A stretch of DNA of 64,000 bases from JBLWXV01 sp048267245 (GTDB taxonomy: Bacteria; Bdellovibrionota; Bacteriovoracia; Bacteriovoracales; Bacteriovoracaceae). The stretch spans positions 1,426,001 to 1,490,000 of the forward strand of contig JBLWXV010000001.1 of assembly GCA_048267245.1 (NCBI GenBank), written 5' to 3'. Below the pieces are notes generated by a model. The model saw only the letters and a program-made list of their open reading frames with translations, was not told the origin of the DNA and made no database searches. Shown here piece by piece: positions 1-7,077 of this stretch (the first letter of the stretch is position 1; each line of letters begins with the position of its first letter). Both the position numbers and the translations under genes were made by a program.

Positions 1-231
1 GCCGGTTACTCGATTCTGCCTTACTTGGGTGAGCTTAAATCTGCGATTGGAACTTCGAATTACTGGTTAATTCTCGCAGGGGGATTTGCCTATTCTCTAG
101 GTGCGCTGGCGTATGGGTTAAAAAAGCCAGTATTCAACCCCAAGGTCTTTAGTTATCACGAGGTTTTTCACCTCTTTGTAAACCTTGGGGCCGTTTTTCA
201 TTTTATTGCAGTAAATTCAATCATCCGTTAG
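1..231 (+). CDS. Hemolysin III / PAQR-family membrane protein, C-terminal part
   Basis: The reading frame is open from the first base of the window, so only the last 76 residues are present; the true start lies upstream. The fragment is hydrophobic and contains LGALAYGLKKP followed by YHEVFHLFVNLGAVFHF. That spacing of Tyr/His-Glu-x-x-His is the end of hemolysin III (TrhA/YqfA, PAQR-fold) proteins, where the final helix carries a conserved metal-binding HExxH-like segment. These are seven-helix inner-membrane proteins whose physiological role in bacteria is poorly settled, despite the name. The stop codon overlaps the convergent stop of the next gene. Confidence 0.8.
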   Translation, partial: AGYSILPYLGELKSAIGTSNYWLILAGGFAYSLGALAYGLKKPVFNPKVFSYHEVFHLFVNLGAVFHFIAVNSIIR

Positions 232-545
232 CGACTACAGACTACTTCATTTAAAATCTGAAAACTTCCGCCAACCTTAACTTTTTTAAGAACATCTTCT
301 TCAAAGCGATAAGCATCTGCGATTGGACCAAGTGGAGATCTTGAGATCTCATAGCTTCTCACAATTTCATAACCAGCAGCTTTGCAAACCTTGCTGGCCC
401 CTTTATCTGAGGCAACAACGGGAAGCCCGTCAATTTCAATCGGGGAGATCGTTAGTGTTTCTTGCGCTTGAAGAATTTCACTGAAGCTGATGTTGCTCGC
501 TTGGAGAGTTGATGAGAGTAAGAGGGTGAGAAGAATGGCCTTCAT
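228..545 (-). CDS. Small secreted protein of unknown function
   Basis: About 105 residues. I place the start at the ATG ending at 545, because it opens a clear signal peptide (MKAILLTLLLSSTLQA) and is preceded by AGGAG; a longer frame to 614 would add a hydrophilic leader in front of the signal peptide. The mature part is small and mixed, with two cysteines (one near the C-terminus) that could form a disulfide. I do not recognise a family. It converges on the hemolysin III-like gene, with overlapping stop codons. Confidence 0.6.
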   Translation of the reverse strand: MKAILLTLLLSSTLQASNISFSEILQAQETLTISPIEIDGLPVVASDKGASKVCKAAGYEIVRSYEISRSPLGPIADAYRFEEDVLKKVKVGGSFQILNEVVCSR

Positions 546-744
546 TAGTGCTCCTAAAAGATGTTGTTGAAATTTGATACCATGACGTCCCTCAGGGTGC
601 ACGAGCTGTGGCATAATTTGTTCTCATCATGAAAACCAGTCTGTCAAAGCTTAGACTCGGAGATAAAAATCCTTAAACACCTCCAATATTTCCAATACTT
701 GGGATAGTTTGAGGTAGAGTTTAATTTCATTCTTTGGTGAGAAT

Positions 745-975
745 ATGAATTGTGGAAGTCAATTGATGGTTACGCACATGAGTACGTTTTGTAAGCATCA
801 TGGCATAAGTTGCAGTGAGTTGGCCGCAATTCTTGGTCTTAATGACGAGAGCTTAGAGACCTACCTCAGTCTAGAGGAATCAGTTCCCGCTGCTCTTTGG
901 TTTCACTTCTGTGATTACTTTGAGATTGAACCATCTAGCGCAAGAGACCAAATGTTTTTGTCCTGTTCTGGTTAG
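745..975 (+). CDS. Short XRE-like HTH protein (HTH-only paralogue)
   Basis: A 76-residue protein made almost wholly of a helix-turn-helix-like domain: FCKHHGISCSELAAILGLN, then a stretch ending VPAALWFHFCDYFEIEP. The latter closely matches IPATVWFDFCQLVDLEP in the larger XRE protein encoded at 3503-4351, so the two are paralogues. This one lacks the C-terminal sensor domain. It could be a stand-alone regulator, a dominant-negative partner, or a shortened remnant. The start could also be one of the internal Met codons, since the first ten residues are not part of the domain. It lies 76 bases ahead of a methyltransferase gene on the same strand. Confidence 0.6.
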   Translation: MNCGSQLMVTHMSTFCKHHGISCSELAAILGLNDESLETYLSLEESVPAALWFHFCDYFEIEPSSARDQMFLSCSG

Positions 976-1051
976 TCTTTGTTATACCACCTAGCAATTC
1001 CTGGGTTTAGCTTAAATTATCTAGCTTCTGTAAGAAACAATTAAAGTTGTT

Positions 1052-1873
1052 ATGAAGCTCTCTCGTAAAGGTATGTGGAGGCACCCACAAATGAAATATA
1101 TACTAGAGCATACCGATGAATTTCATCGACTCGAACGTCAATGCGAGCAAGTCCACTATCAGCTCTCTTCTGAGGTGGAACATCTCAATTTCAATCCCGG
1201 TGACAAGGTTCTCGATGCAGGTTGCGGAAGCGGAGCGCTTTCTCGCTACCTGGCCTATCAACATCCCGAGCTTGATCTCTATGCCTGTGATCGCTCTGAT
1301 TTAAGGCTGATGCAGGCCAAACAATTTTGTGCTGAGAATGGCTTTTCAAATATTAAATTCTACCCAACACCGCTAGAGAGCCTTCCTTTTGCCGACAATC
1401 ACTTTGATATCGTGATTTGTCGATACGTGTATGAATATCTCGTAAAACCTCTGGAGGTAACAGCAGAGTTAAAGCGAGTGCTTAAGCCCGGAGGAAAACT
1501 CTGCTTAATAGATCTTGATGGAGTTTTTCTCAATCTCTATAGCGTCGATCTTGAGCTTCAAAAAAAACTAGAACACTTACGTCAGGGACTAAAGATTGAT
1601 CTCTTTGTGGGAAGGAAATTAAGCTCCTTTATGGTTGATTCTGGTTTTATGGATATTGATCGCAAGTTGAGTGTGTGTGAGTTCACTGGTAAGGAGTTGG
1701 GCGAAGAGTATGAAAATAATCGCGAGCGCCTCCGCTTTGCTAGACCTGAGCTTTTGCGAATCTTCGGCAGTGATAAGGTCGTCGATGAATTTAATGACTT
1801 ATACCTGCGAGAGCACCTAAGGCCCACGAGTACTCTTTTTCATAATAAATTTATCGTGACTGGAATTAAGTAG
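1052..1873 (+). CDS. Class I SAM-dependent methyltransferase
   Basis: 273 residues with a Rossmann-fold methyltransferase core. Motif I is VLDAGCGSGALSRYLA (about residues 53-68), the acidic end of strand beta2 is YACDRSD, and motif IV/post-I is the segment FDIVICRYVYEYL, followed by LKRVLKPGGKLCLIDLD. This is the Methyltransf_11/25 pattern of small-molecule methyltransferases. The C-terminal third does not point to a substrate. It lies 42 bases upstream of the GNAT-like gene at 1916, on the same strand, so the two are probably co-transcribed. The substrate is unknown. Confidence 0.8.
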   Translation: MKLSRKGMWRHPQMKYILEHTDEFHRLERQCEQVHYQLSSEVEHLNFNPGDKVLDAGCGSGALSRYLAYQHPELDLYACDRSDLRLMQAKQFCAENGFSNIKFYPTPLESLPFADNHFDIVICRYVYEYLVKPLEVTAELKRVLKPGGKLCLIDLDGVFLNLYSVDLELQKKLEHLRQGLKIDLFVGRKLSSFMVDSGFMDIDRKLSVCEFTGKELGEEYENNRERLRFARPELLRIFGSDKVVDEFNDLYLREHLRPTSTLFHNKFIVTGIK

Positions 1874-1915
1874 TCACAATTTTTTTGAAATTCTTTTCCT
1901 TTATGGGAGGTTCTA

Positions 1916-2677
1916 GTGAATAGAAATATTCGTGTGGCTATCATTGATAGTCCTTATGATACGTATCAAGATTCTAAGGAAGTGCGCGATGTGATGGCAC
2001 GACTTTGGAAATTGAAGTTAGATGGATATAAGTCTCACTATCCCTACGGAATAATGCCCATTAGCGATGTTGATTACTTTGCTAATCACATCGTTATCTG
2101 TGAGGAAATACAAGGAGAGTTACTTCCCTTTGCCTCATTCAAGTCGATTACGGCCTCCCGTTGCAGGCAAGTAGGTATCGAGTTTCCAATCTTTGAGCAT
2201 ATGTTTCGAGGCTGTGAGGAATTAGCGGCGACACATTTTCAAGCGACAGAAGACTGGCTTAAGTCGATGGTCGAGTCAGGTCGAAATGTTGGTTATAATG
2301 CCAGTTGGACTATGTGTCCCAGAGTGCAGTTAGATCCCGAGTTAAAGCTCTTTATGCGCGATCTCTCTACGGCGATGTTCTATTTCTATTACACTAGTAA
2401 TAATGTAGATAACGTCATTGCATCAGCTTCACAGACTTTTAAAGTCAACCGTCTAAAAGAGTACATGGGATTTAAGTATCTTCAGAGTGAAGGCAAAGAC
2501 CTTGATGCTTATCCGGCAAAGACTTTTGGAGATGCTCCATTTTATATTATGCATTTGGCAAAAGAAGATTATCCCGCGGCCTTTGTCGAAAACTCTCATA
2601 AGTTAAAACATTTTTGGGATGAAAGATTGGAGTTGGGTGAAAAGTCTCGTTTTAATGCGATAAAGAAAGCGGCTTAA
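1916..2677 (+). CDS. GNAT-fold acyltransferase-like protein
   Basis: 253 residues, preceded by GGGAGG. Features that suggest an acyltransferase of the GNAT/N-acyl amino acid synthase type are an early helix with basic residues (VRDVMARLWKLKLDGY), two hydrophobic strands (HIVICEEIQGELLPFASFKSI) and a late RLKEYMGFKYL segment like the ending of many GNAT domains. The overall order (RxxxW-like N-terminus, D-x-D pair near PISDVDYF, strand with CE/G) also recalls LuxI/FeeM-like synthases, but key residues cannot be assigned by eye. It follows a methyltransferase and converges, with a 26-base overlap, on an XRE-sensor gene. A role in making a small acylated molecule is inference. Confidence 0.5.
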   Translation: MNRNIRVAIIDSPYDTYQDSKEVRDVMARLWKLKLDGYKSHYPYGIMPISDVDYFANHIVICEEIQGELLPFASFKSITASRCRQVGIEFPIFEHMFRGCEELAATHFQATEDWLKSMVESGRNVGYNASWTMCPRVQLDPELKLFMRDLSTAMFYFYYTSNNVDNVIASASQTFKVNRLKEYMGFKYLQSEGKDLDAYPAKTFGDAPFYIMHLAKEDYPAAFVENSHKLKHFWDERLELGEKSRFNAIKKAA

Positions 2678-3527
2678 CCCTAGCGAGGTCCACATGGAAT
2701 TGACAGTACTTGTCCCCATTGTGGACCGATTTTTGTAGAGTAACTTCGGCCTTGCTAAGACCAATATAGGTTGGCAGCGTCGCTGCGAAGCCTGCTCTAA
2801 ACTTGCTTGTTTCGATATTTGAGAAGTCTGGAGTTTGAAAGTGATCAACCAATTCGCCATTGGGGTATGAGTTGATCACGATCTCTTGCTGATTCATTTT
2901 TTCGATGCTGTAGAACCAATTGTCTTCAAAGAGCATGCGCATTCCAAGCCACTTTTCAAAAAGCTCTTGCACACTTTTGGCGGTACTTAGTTCTTGGCCA
3001 AATTTCGATGTTTTAAACTCAAGGGCATTGAGTTCTCCCACTAAGTAGTAGTGCACACTGTGAAAGAACTTTCTGAGCACTGCAAAAGCGTCAGAGATTA
3101 AGAGACAGGAGACATCAACATCTCGCTCAGACATGAAGGGAGTGATTTGTAATTTCTTTAAGACAAAGTCGTCCTTACCCATGGTTCTAGCTACCGTGAG
3201 AATATTTCTTAGAGTGAACATTCTCGAATAGGCTTTTTCTGTGTAACGAGGATTTAAGTAGTGATCATTTTGTTTTGAGTAGTGCTCAATCAAGCTCTGC
3301 TTGTCGAATTTAGAATCAAAGAAGAGTTTTTCATCTAGGTTTAACTCCTTACAGAAGTTGAGAATGGCCATACAATTGAGATCTTTTCTCAAAGCTTTAG
3401 CTTGAGAATACTCCTCTAATGATATATCCATAACTTCGCTGACAAAGGAGTCGCTTAGGTTGAGCAGATTTTGAAGCTCAATGAGGGAGTTCCAGATTTT
3501 ATTTAAAGAATCACTTTGAGCGTACAT
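2652..3527 (-). CDS. XRE-like regulator with V4R-like C-terminal sensor domain
   Basis: 291 residues. The N-terminal 70 residues are a degenerate HTH-like region (LLNLSDSFVSEVMDISLEEYSQ...). The C-terminal half has the rhythm of V4R/heme-NO-binding-like domains: FHSVHYYLVGELNALEF in the middle and a closing GDKYCQFHVDLA, the typical last strand with its cysteine. In known families such domains bind small ligands or metal. The gene starts inside the end of the upstream gene (25-base overlap), so the two are translationally coupled. It is a paralogue of the proteins at 3503-4351 and 16572-17702. The ligand and the DNA target are unknown. Confidence 0.55.
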   Translation of the reverse strand: MYAQSDSLNKIWNSLIELQNLLNLSDSFVSEVMDISLEEYSQAKALRKDLNCMAILNFCKELNLDEKLFFDSKFDKQSLIEHYSKQNDHYLNPRYTEKAYSRMFTLRNILTVARTMGKDDFVLKKLQITPFMSERDVDVSCLLISDAFAVLRKFFHSVHYYLVGELNALEFKTSKFGQELSTAKSVQELFEKWLGMRMLFEDNWFYSIEKMNQQEIVINSYPNGELVDHFQTPDFSNIETSKFRAGFAATLPTYIGLSKAEVTLQKSVHNGDKYCQFHVDLARVKPLSLSH

Positions 3528-4351
3528 TCTGAGTGATCCTTGTTTTTCTCAAGTACCTCAAGACCACGGTGTTGGTGACCATTGAGGCTTAGAAGTTCGC
3601 TAAATAATCCAGTCACGTATTGTGCAAAGAATTCTTTCGTCTCCTCACTTTTAATGAGTTCATTGAGGTGTTCTCTATTTCTAAATCTCAGTGTGACATC
3701 TTTGTCACTTGTATCTAAGAGTTCATAGTCGTGATTGATATCCGCTCGGTGGCAAAGCGGAATCATTTTTACGAGAAATGAATTAGTGTTTTTTGTCTTG
3801 CCAACAAATTTTGAGACGGCTTGATCTTTGCGTAGGTAGGGATAGAGTTCACTGGGAGTTGTAAGGACTCTCTTTTCAATTAAAAGCTCTGTCATCTGAG
3901 CAATGAGTAAGCTATTGATGGGGGCATTGAGAATATTAGTATATTCAATATCAATGCCCTTAGATTTTAAAAATTCTTTGAAGAACTCTGCCCCAAAGTG
4001 CTCGATCATCATCGCCTTTACGGGCTGAATCGTTCTGATACTGGCACCAGGATAGAGAGTGTATTCGCGCGGAATTTTAAAGTTTCCTACTTGAGAAATG
4101 TCGCGACTCAAATCGAGTGGAGCGATGGCGCTGATTTCTAGACCGCTATTGTGAGCAAGTCCTGGCTCCAAGTCGACGAGCTGACAAAAATCAAACCAGA
4201 CTGTGGCTGGGATGGTGTGCCTCTTGGCCAAGTAATTAGACATTGTCTTTTGCTTAAGACCAAGCTTTCCAGCAAGTTCTTGCTGGCTCCATCCCATAAA
4301 TTTGCGGATGGTTTCCATATGTTCTGAAATAAAATACTTGTCTTCGCTCAA
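3503..4351 (-). CDS. XRE-family regulator with C-terminal ligand-sensor-like domain
   Basis: 282 residues. The N-terminus is a well-formed XRE helix-turn-helix (MGWSQQELAGKLGLKQKTMS). After a linker comes a domain beginning IEHFGAEFFKEFLKSKGI that aligns by eye with LNFGEEFVRIILASMGF in the protein at 16572-17702. It ends with a CTLKVIL strand like that of V4R-type domains. The start is TTG at 4351, and an ATG at 4318 is an alternative; neither has a strong Shine-Dalgarno. It probably heads a two-gene operon with the overlapping paralogue at 2652. The divergent 230-base region in front also serves the YeeE-like pair. Confidence 0.65.
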   Translation of the reverse strand: MSEDKYFISEHMETIRKFMGWSQQELAGKLGLKQKTMSNYLAKRHTIPATVWFDFCQLVDLEPGLAHNSGLEISAIAPLDLSRDISQVGNFKIPREYTLYPGASIRTIQPVKAMMIEHFGAEFFKEFLKSKGIDIEYTNILNAPINSLLIAQMTELLIEKRVLTTPSELYPYLRKDQAVSKFVGKTKNTNSFLVKMIPLCHRADINHDYELLDTSDKDVTLRFRNREHLNELIKSEETKEFFAQYVTGLFSELLSLNGHQHRGLEVLEKNKDHSECTLKVIL

Positions 4352-4496
4352 GCTGATCTACCTGTCCTTAAGGGCCTCTACCCATCTTAGATTTCAACGT
4401 CCTAGTCGTAAAGCAGGTAGGAAATAAATTGACTATGTTTAAGGTCTCTTATCTATGTCAGAAGAATTTGTTGAGAGGTAAGTCCTTTAATTGTGT

Positions 4497-4510
4497 TTGA
4501 TTCAGATCAT
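4497..4510 (+). promoter_or_regulatory. FNR/CRP-type operator-like box upstream of the YeeE/YedE pair
   Basis: TTGATTCAGATCAT differs by one base from the FNR consensus TTGAT-N4-ATCAA. A TATTCT hexamer at 4534-4539 would serve as -10 box, which puts the centre of the FNR-like box about 42 bases before the inferred transcription start. That is the usual place for a class II activator. The box and the spacing are seen directly; control by an oxygen- or NO-sensing FNR/DNR protein is inference. Confidence 0.5.
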
Positions 4511-4584
4511 AGTTGAGGTGCTTATCCTTAAGGTATTCTAAGACAGAGTTAAGACTTGTCTAAAGTGACATCTAGGAGAAGCGT

Positions 4585-5004
4585 ATGACAGGCCAAATTG
4601 TAGAACCTCTTATTGGCGGAGTGCTCATCGGTGTAGCCAGCACCCTCATGTTAGCTGGGGTCGGGAAGATTACTGGCATAAGTGGGATCTTGGGTTCCAG
4701 TTTGGCAAAATTAAGCTCTGCTCACTCTTGGCGATATGCATTTTTGGCAGGGCTGATCTTTGGTGGACTCATCCTCTTCTTGGCCAGAGCAGAGTTCTTT
4801 CAATATGAATATAATTCAACCACTTTAAGAGCAGTTGCCGCAGGACTTCTCGTAGGCATCGGAACAAGGCTCGGAAGTGGATGTACCTCTGGTCATGGGG
4901 TGTGCGGGATTGCACGTCTAAGTAAGAGATCCATTGTGGCCACTATCCTCTTTATGTTCTTTGGCATGCTCACTGTTGCCCTAACAAAAGGCTTTAATCT
5001 ATGA
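4585..5004 (+). CDS. YeeE/YedE-family membrane protein, first half
   Basis: 139 residues with four to five hydrophobic helices and two Gly/Cys-rich signatures of the YeeE/YedE (DUF395) family: GGVLIGVASTLMLAGVGKITGISG and GSGCTSGHGVCGIARLS. Members are inner-membrane proteins linked to uptake or handling of thiosulfate and other sulfur species. Split versions occur as adjacent half-length genes, as here. The stop codon overlaps the start of the second half by four bases (ATGA), so the two are coupled. The FNR-like box upstream suggests redox control. Confidence 0.85.
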   Translation: MTGQIVEPLIGGVLIGVASTLMLAGVGKITGISGILGSSLAKLSSAHSWRYAFLAGLIFGGLILFLARAEFFQYEYNSTTLRAVAAGLLVGIGTRLGSGCTSGHGVCGIARLSKRSIVATILFMFFGMLTVALTKGFNL

Positions 5005-5417
5005 AAAATGTAATTAGCTTTGTCGCTGGAATCATCTTCTCTGTGGGGCTTGTTATCTCTGGCATGACTAACCCTCAGAAGGTCATTGGTTTTCTCGATA
5101 TATTAGGTCAGTGGGATTACACATTGGCCTTTGTGATGGTTGGAGCAATTGGGGTCAACCTCGTAACCTTTACTTTTATTAAGAAAAGAGGGAATTCTTG
5201 GTGTGGCGATACTCTCGATCTTCCTAAGGCCAAACTCATTGACTCAAAACTTATTGCGGGTTCGGCCCTCTTTGGGATTGGCTGGGGACTGCTGGGAGTG
5301 TGTCCAGGACCCGGAATTGTCAATTTAGTGACTCTGAATCCTATTGCCATTGCCTTTGTAGTCAGCATGGTTGTAGGGATGTTGCTCTTTAAGTTTACTC
5401 TTGGAAAAAATAGTTAA
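5001..5417 (+). CDS. YeeE/YedE-family membrane protein, second half (DUF6691-like)
   Basis: 138 residues, the partner of the preceding gene. It shows GIIFSVGLVISGMTNPQKVIGFLD near the N-terminus and FGIGWGLLGVCPGPGIVN near the C-terminus, the Gly-Cys-Pro-Gly-Pro signature of the family. Each half contributes a pseudo-symmetric bundle with a conserved cysteine, and the two halves together correspond to full-length YeeE. No rhodanese, TusA or sulfurtransferase gene lies next to the pair, so the substrate is not indicated by context. Confidence 0.8.
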   Translation: MKNVISFVAGIIFSVGLVISGMTNPQKVIGFLDILGQWDYTLAFVMVGAIGVNLVTFTFIKKRGNSWCGDTLDLPKAKLIDSKLIAGSALFGIGWGLLGVCPGPGIVNLVTLNPIAIAFVVSMVVGMLLFKFTLGKNS

Positions 5418-5479
5418 TATTGTTTTTTCCTATACTAAGTATCGCTCTTATCGTTTTTTCTTATTTTTAGTTTCTGGCT

Positions 5480-5517
5480 ATTAATAGTCCTGTCATTTAA
5501 CGACGGAGACTATTAAT
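5480..5517 (+). repeat. Inverted repeat covering the ribosome site and start codon of the isonitrile synthase gene
   Basis: ATTAATAGTC at 5480-5489 is matched by its exact reverse complement GACTATTAAT at 5508-5517, with 18 bases between. The right arm includes the first two bases of the ATG and the end of the CGGAG ribosome site. The left arm also lies inside the self-complementary CTATTAATAG (5478-5487). It could be a repressor operator or a message hairpin that controls translation of the cluster. Confidence 0.5.
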
Positions 5518-6427
5518 GCCCCCCAAAAAACATATTCACCAAATTGCCTCGTTACTTCGAGATCTAAGCCATGACTGGACCTATGAGGAAGTATTGGCAA
5601 CTCCGCTCATCTCTCAAATTGAAGCGAAGATCTCTGCAAATGAGGAGTTATTATTCATTCTTCCTGCATTTCCGGCCAAGAGTCCAAGTCCTGAGAAGAC
5701 GAGTGGGAAGTTGCCAGACTTCGCTGAGGTTGTCGCCCTTAAGCGACTCAATAACTTTTGCGCCCAAGTTAGTGACATCTATGAAGGTGGAGCGAGAATA
5801 GTAATCTGCTCCGATGGAAGGGCCTTTGGCGATATTGTTCATGTCACTGATGAAGTTATTGATGAATATAACGAAGGGATCATTGATATTATTAATGAAT
5901 TCTCACTTGGCCATCTCAGTGTCTTTACCATGGAAGACCTCTATCCAGAATTGAGCGCGGATCAACTTCGAGAGCTACTCCTGAGTAAATATGCGCGCTC
6001 ACTTGAAGAGGTGAGAGGACTTATCAAAGAGGATCAAAACTATCAGACGCTCTTTAATGGAATTCATCGCTTCCTAATTGAAGATGAGAAGGCACTCTTT
6101 GAGGATCTGTCGCGAAATCAACTTTGTAAGCGCAGTAAACTTCGCACTTATGAATTAATTCGTCGCTCAGACTCTTGGGGGGAGTTACTCAATTGTCATT
6201 TTAAGGATGCCCTCAGGTTTTCAATACATCCGTATCCGGTTGGGCATCCGAAATTTGGCGTGAAGCTCGTTTCAAGCTCAAGTCGCTGGGCAACTCCTTG
6301 GCACAATGTGGCCGTAAAAATTAAGGAGAGAATTGAGCTGATGCACTTATCTGAGGCCATGAAGTTAGGAGCAACAAGAAAACTCTTTGAGGATCGTTAT
6401 GCATATTTTGAGATCGCAGCAATTTAG
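5516..6427 (+). CDS. Isonitrile (isocyanide) synthase, PvcA/IsnA/DIT1 family
   Basis: 303 residues. The family signatures are in order: FPAKSP (about 52-57), LPDFAEVVALKRLN (66-79), and SDGRAFGDIVHVTDEVIDEY (99-118). Later come RLSKYARSLEE-like and FSIHPYP segments. Known members (PvcA, IsnA, yeast Dit1) turn the alpha-amino group of an amino acid, usually Tyr or Trp, into an isonitrile using a ribulose-5-phosphate carbon. It is the first gene of a four-gene operon and overlaps the dioxygenase gene by 29 bases. ATG at 5516 has CGGAG in front. The amino-acid substrate cannot be read from the sequence. Confidence 0.9.
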   Translation: MPPKKHIHQIASLLRDLSHDWTYEEVLATPLISQIEAKISANEELLFILPAFPAKSPSPEKTSGKLPDFAEVVALKRLNNFCAQVSDIYEGGARIVICSDGRAFGDIVHVTDEVIDEYNEGIIDIINEFSLGHLSVFTMEDLYPELSADQLRELLLSKYARSLEEVRGLIKEDQNYQTLFNGIHRFLIEDEKALFEDLSRNQLCKRSKLRTYELIRRSDSWGELLNCHFKDALRFSIHPYPVGHPKFGVKLVSSSSRWATPWHNVAVKIKERIELMHLSEAMKLGATRKLFEDRYAYFEIAAI

Positions 6428-7070
6428 CGAAGCTGAGCTTTTAAAGTACGCTCAGTCTTTAAGTGCTCATCCTGCAGCACCAATTGAAGAGCAACTTCTT
6501 CATTGGGACTTTGGTCCTGTGATGAACTTATCTTTTGATTCAATGGCCAAGAATTATCTCTTTTCTAAAGAGCGTGTCCCACTACATTGGGACGGAGCAT
6601 TCTATAAAGAGCCTCGCATGCTACTTTTCTACTGCGAGACTTCCTCGGGAGTGGGGGGAGAGACCTTCTTTGTCGACACCAATAGAGTTTGGAAAATTCT
6701 TCCGCAGAGACTTAAAGAAATGTGTGAACTGGTGCAACTCACCTATCGCACGGAGAAGGTCGCCCACTACGGTGGAGAGATTAAAGTGAGACTTCTACAG
6801 AACCATCCTCTGACGGGAGAGAAGATACTACGCCTTGCTGAGAGAGTGACAACATCTCTTAATCCTGTTGAGTTAGAGATAGAAGGAGTTGATGATCCAG
6901 ATGCCTTCTATGACGAAATGATGTTCTATCTCTATAGCGAAGAGGCCATCTATTATCATACTTGGAGGCCAGGTGATCTTTTGATTGTTGATAACTTTCA
7001 ATACCTTCATGGTCGCCAGGAGCTCAAAACAAATTTAAAGCGTTCGTTTAAACGAATTCAAATTTTATGA
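6399..7070 (+). CDS. Fe(II)/2-oxoglutarate dioxygenase, PvcB/IsnB-like (TauD family)
   Basis: 223 residues from the ATG at 6399, which has GAGGATCG in front; an earlier in-frame ATG at 6387 is less well placed. The iron-binding facial triad is visible: H63-x-D65 in VPLHWDGAF, and the distal H204 in YLHGRQE. An Arg follows in KRSFKRIQ and would hold 2-oxoglutarate. In pvc/isn clusters this partner oxidises the isonitrile acid, usually by decarboxylative desaturation to a vinyl isonitrile. It is translationally coupled to the upstream synthase and lies 7 bases before the P450 gene. It is short for TauD proteins, but similar to other PvcB-like ones. Confidence 0.85.
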   Translation: MHILRSQQFSEAELLKYAQSLSAHPAAPIEEQLLHWDFGPVMNLSFDSMAKNYLFSKERVPLHWDGAFYKEPRMLLFYCETSSGVGGETFFVDTNRVWKILPQRLKEMCELVQLTYRTEKVAHYGGEIKVRLLQNHPLTGEKILRLAERVTTSLNPVELEIEGVDDPDAFYDEMMFYLYSEEAIYYHTWRPGDLLIVDNFQYLHGRQELKTNLKRSFKRIQIL

Positions 7071-7077
7071 GGTTTTT

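Noticed and set aside
1916..2677. A plain LuxI-type autoinducer synthase
   Set aside because: The general order is similar but I cannot place the strictly conserved LuxI residues, so only a broad GNAT-like label is supported.
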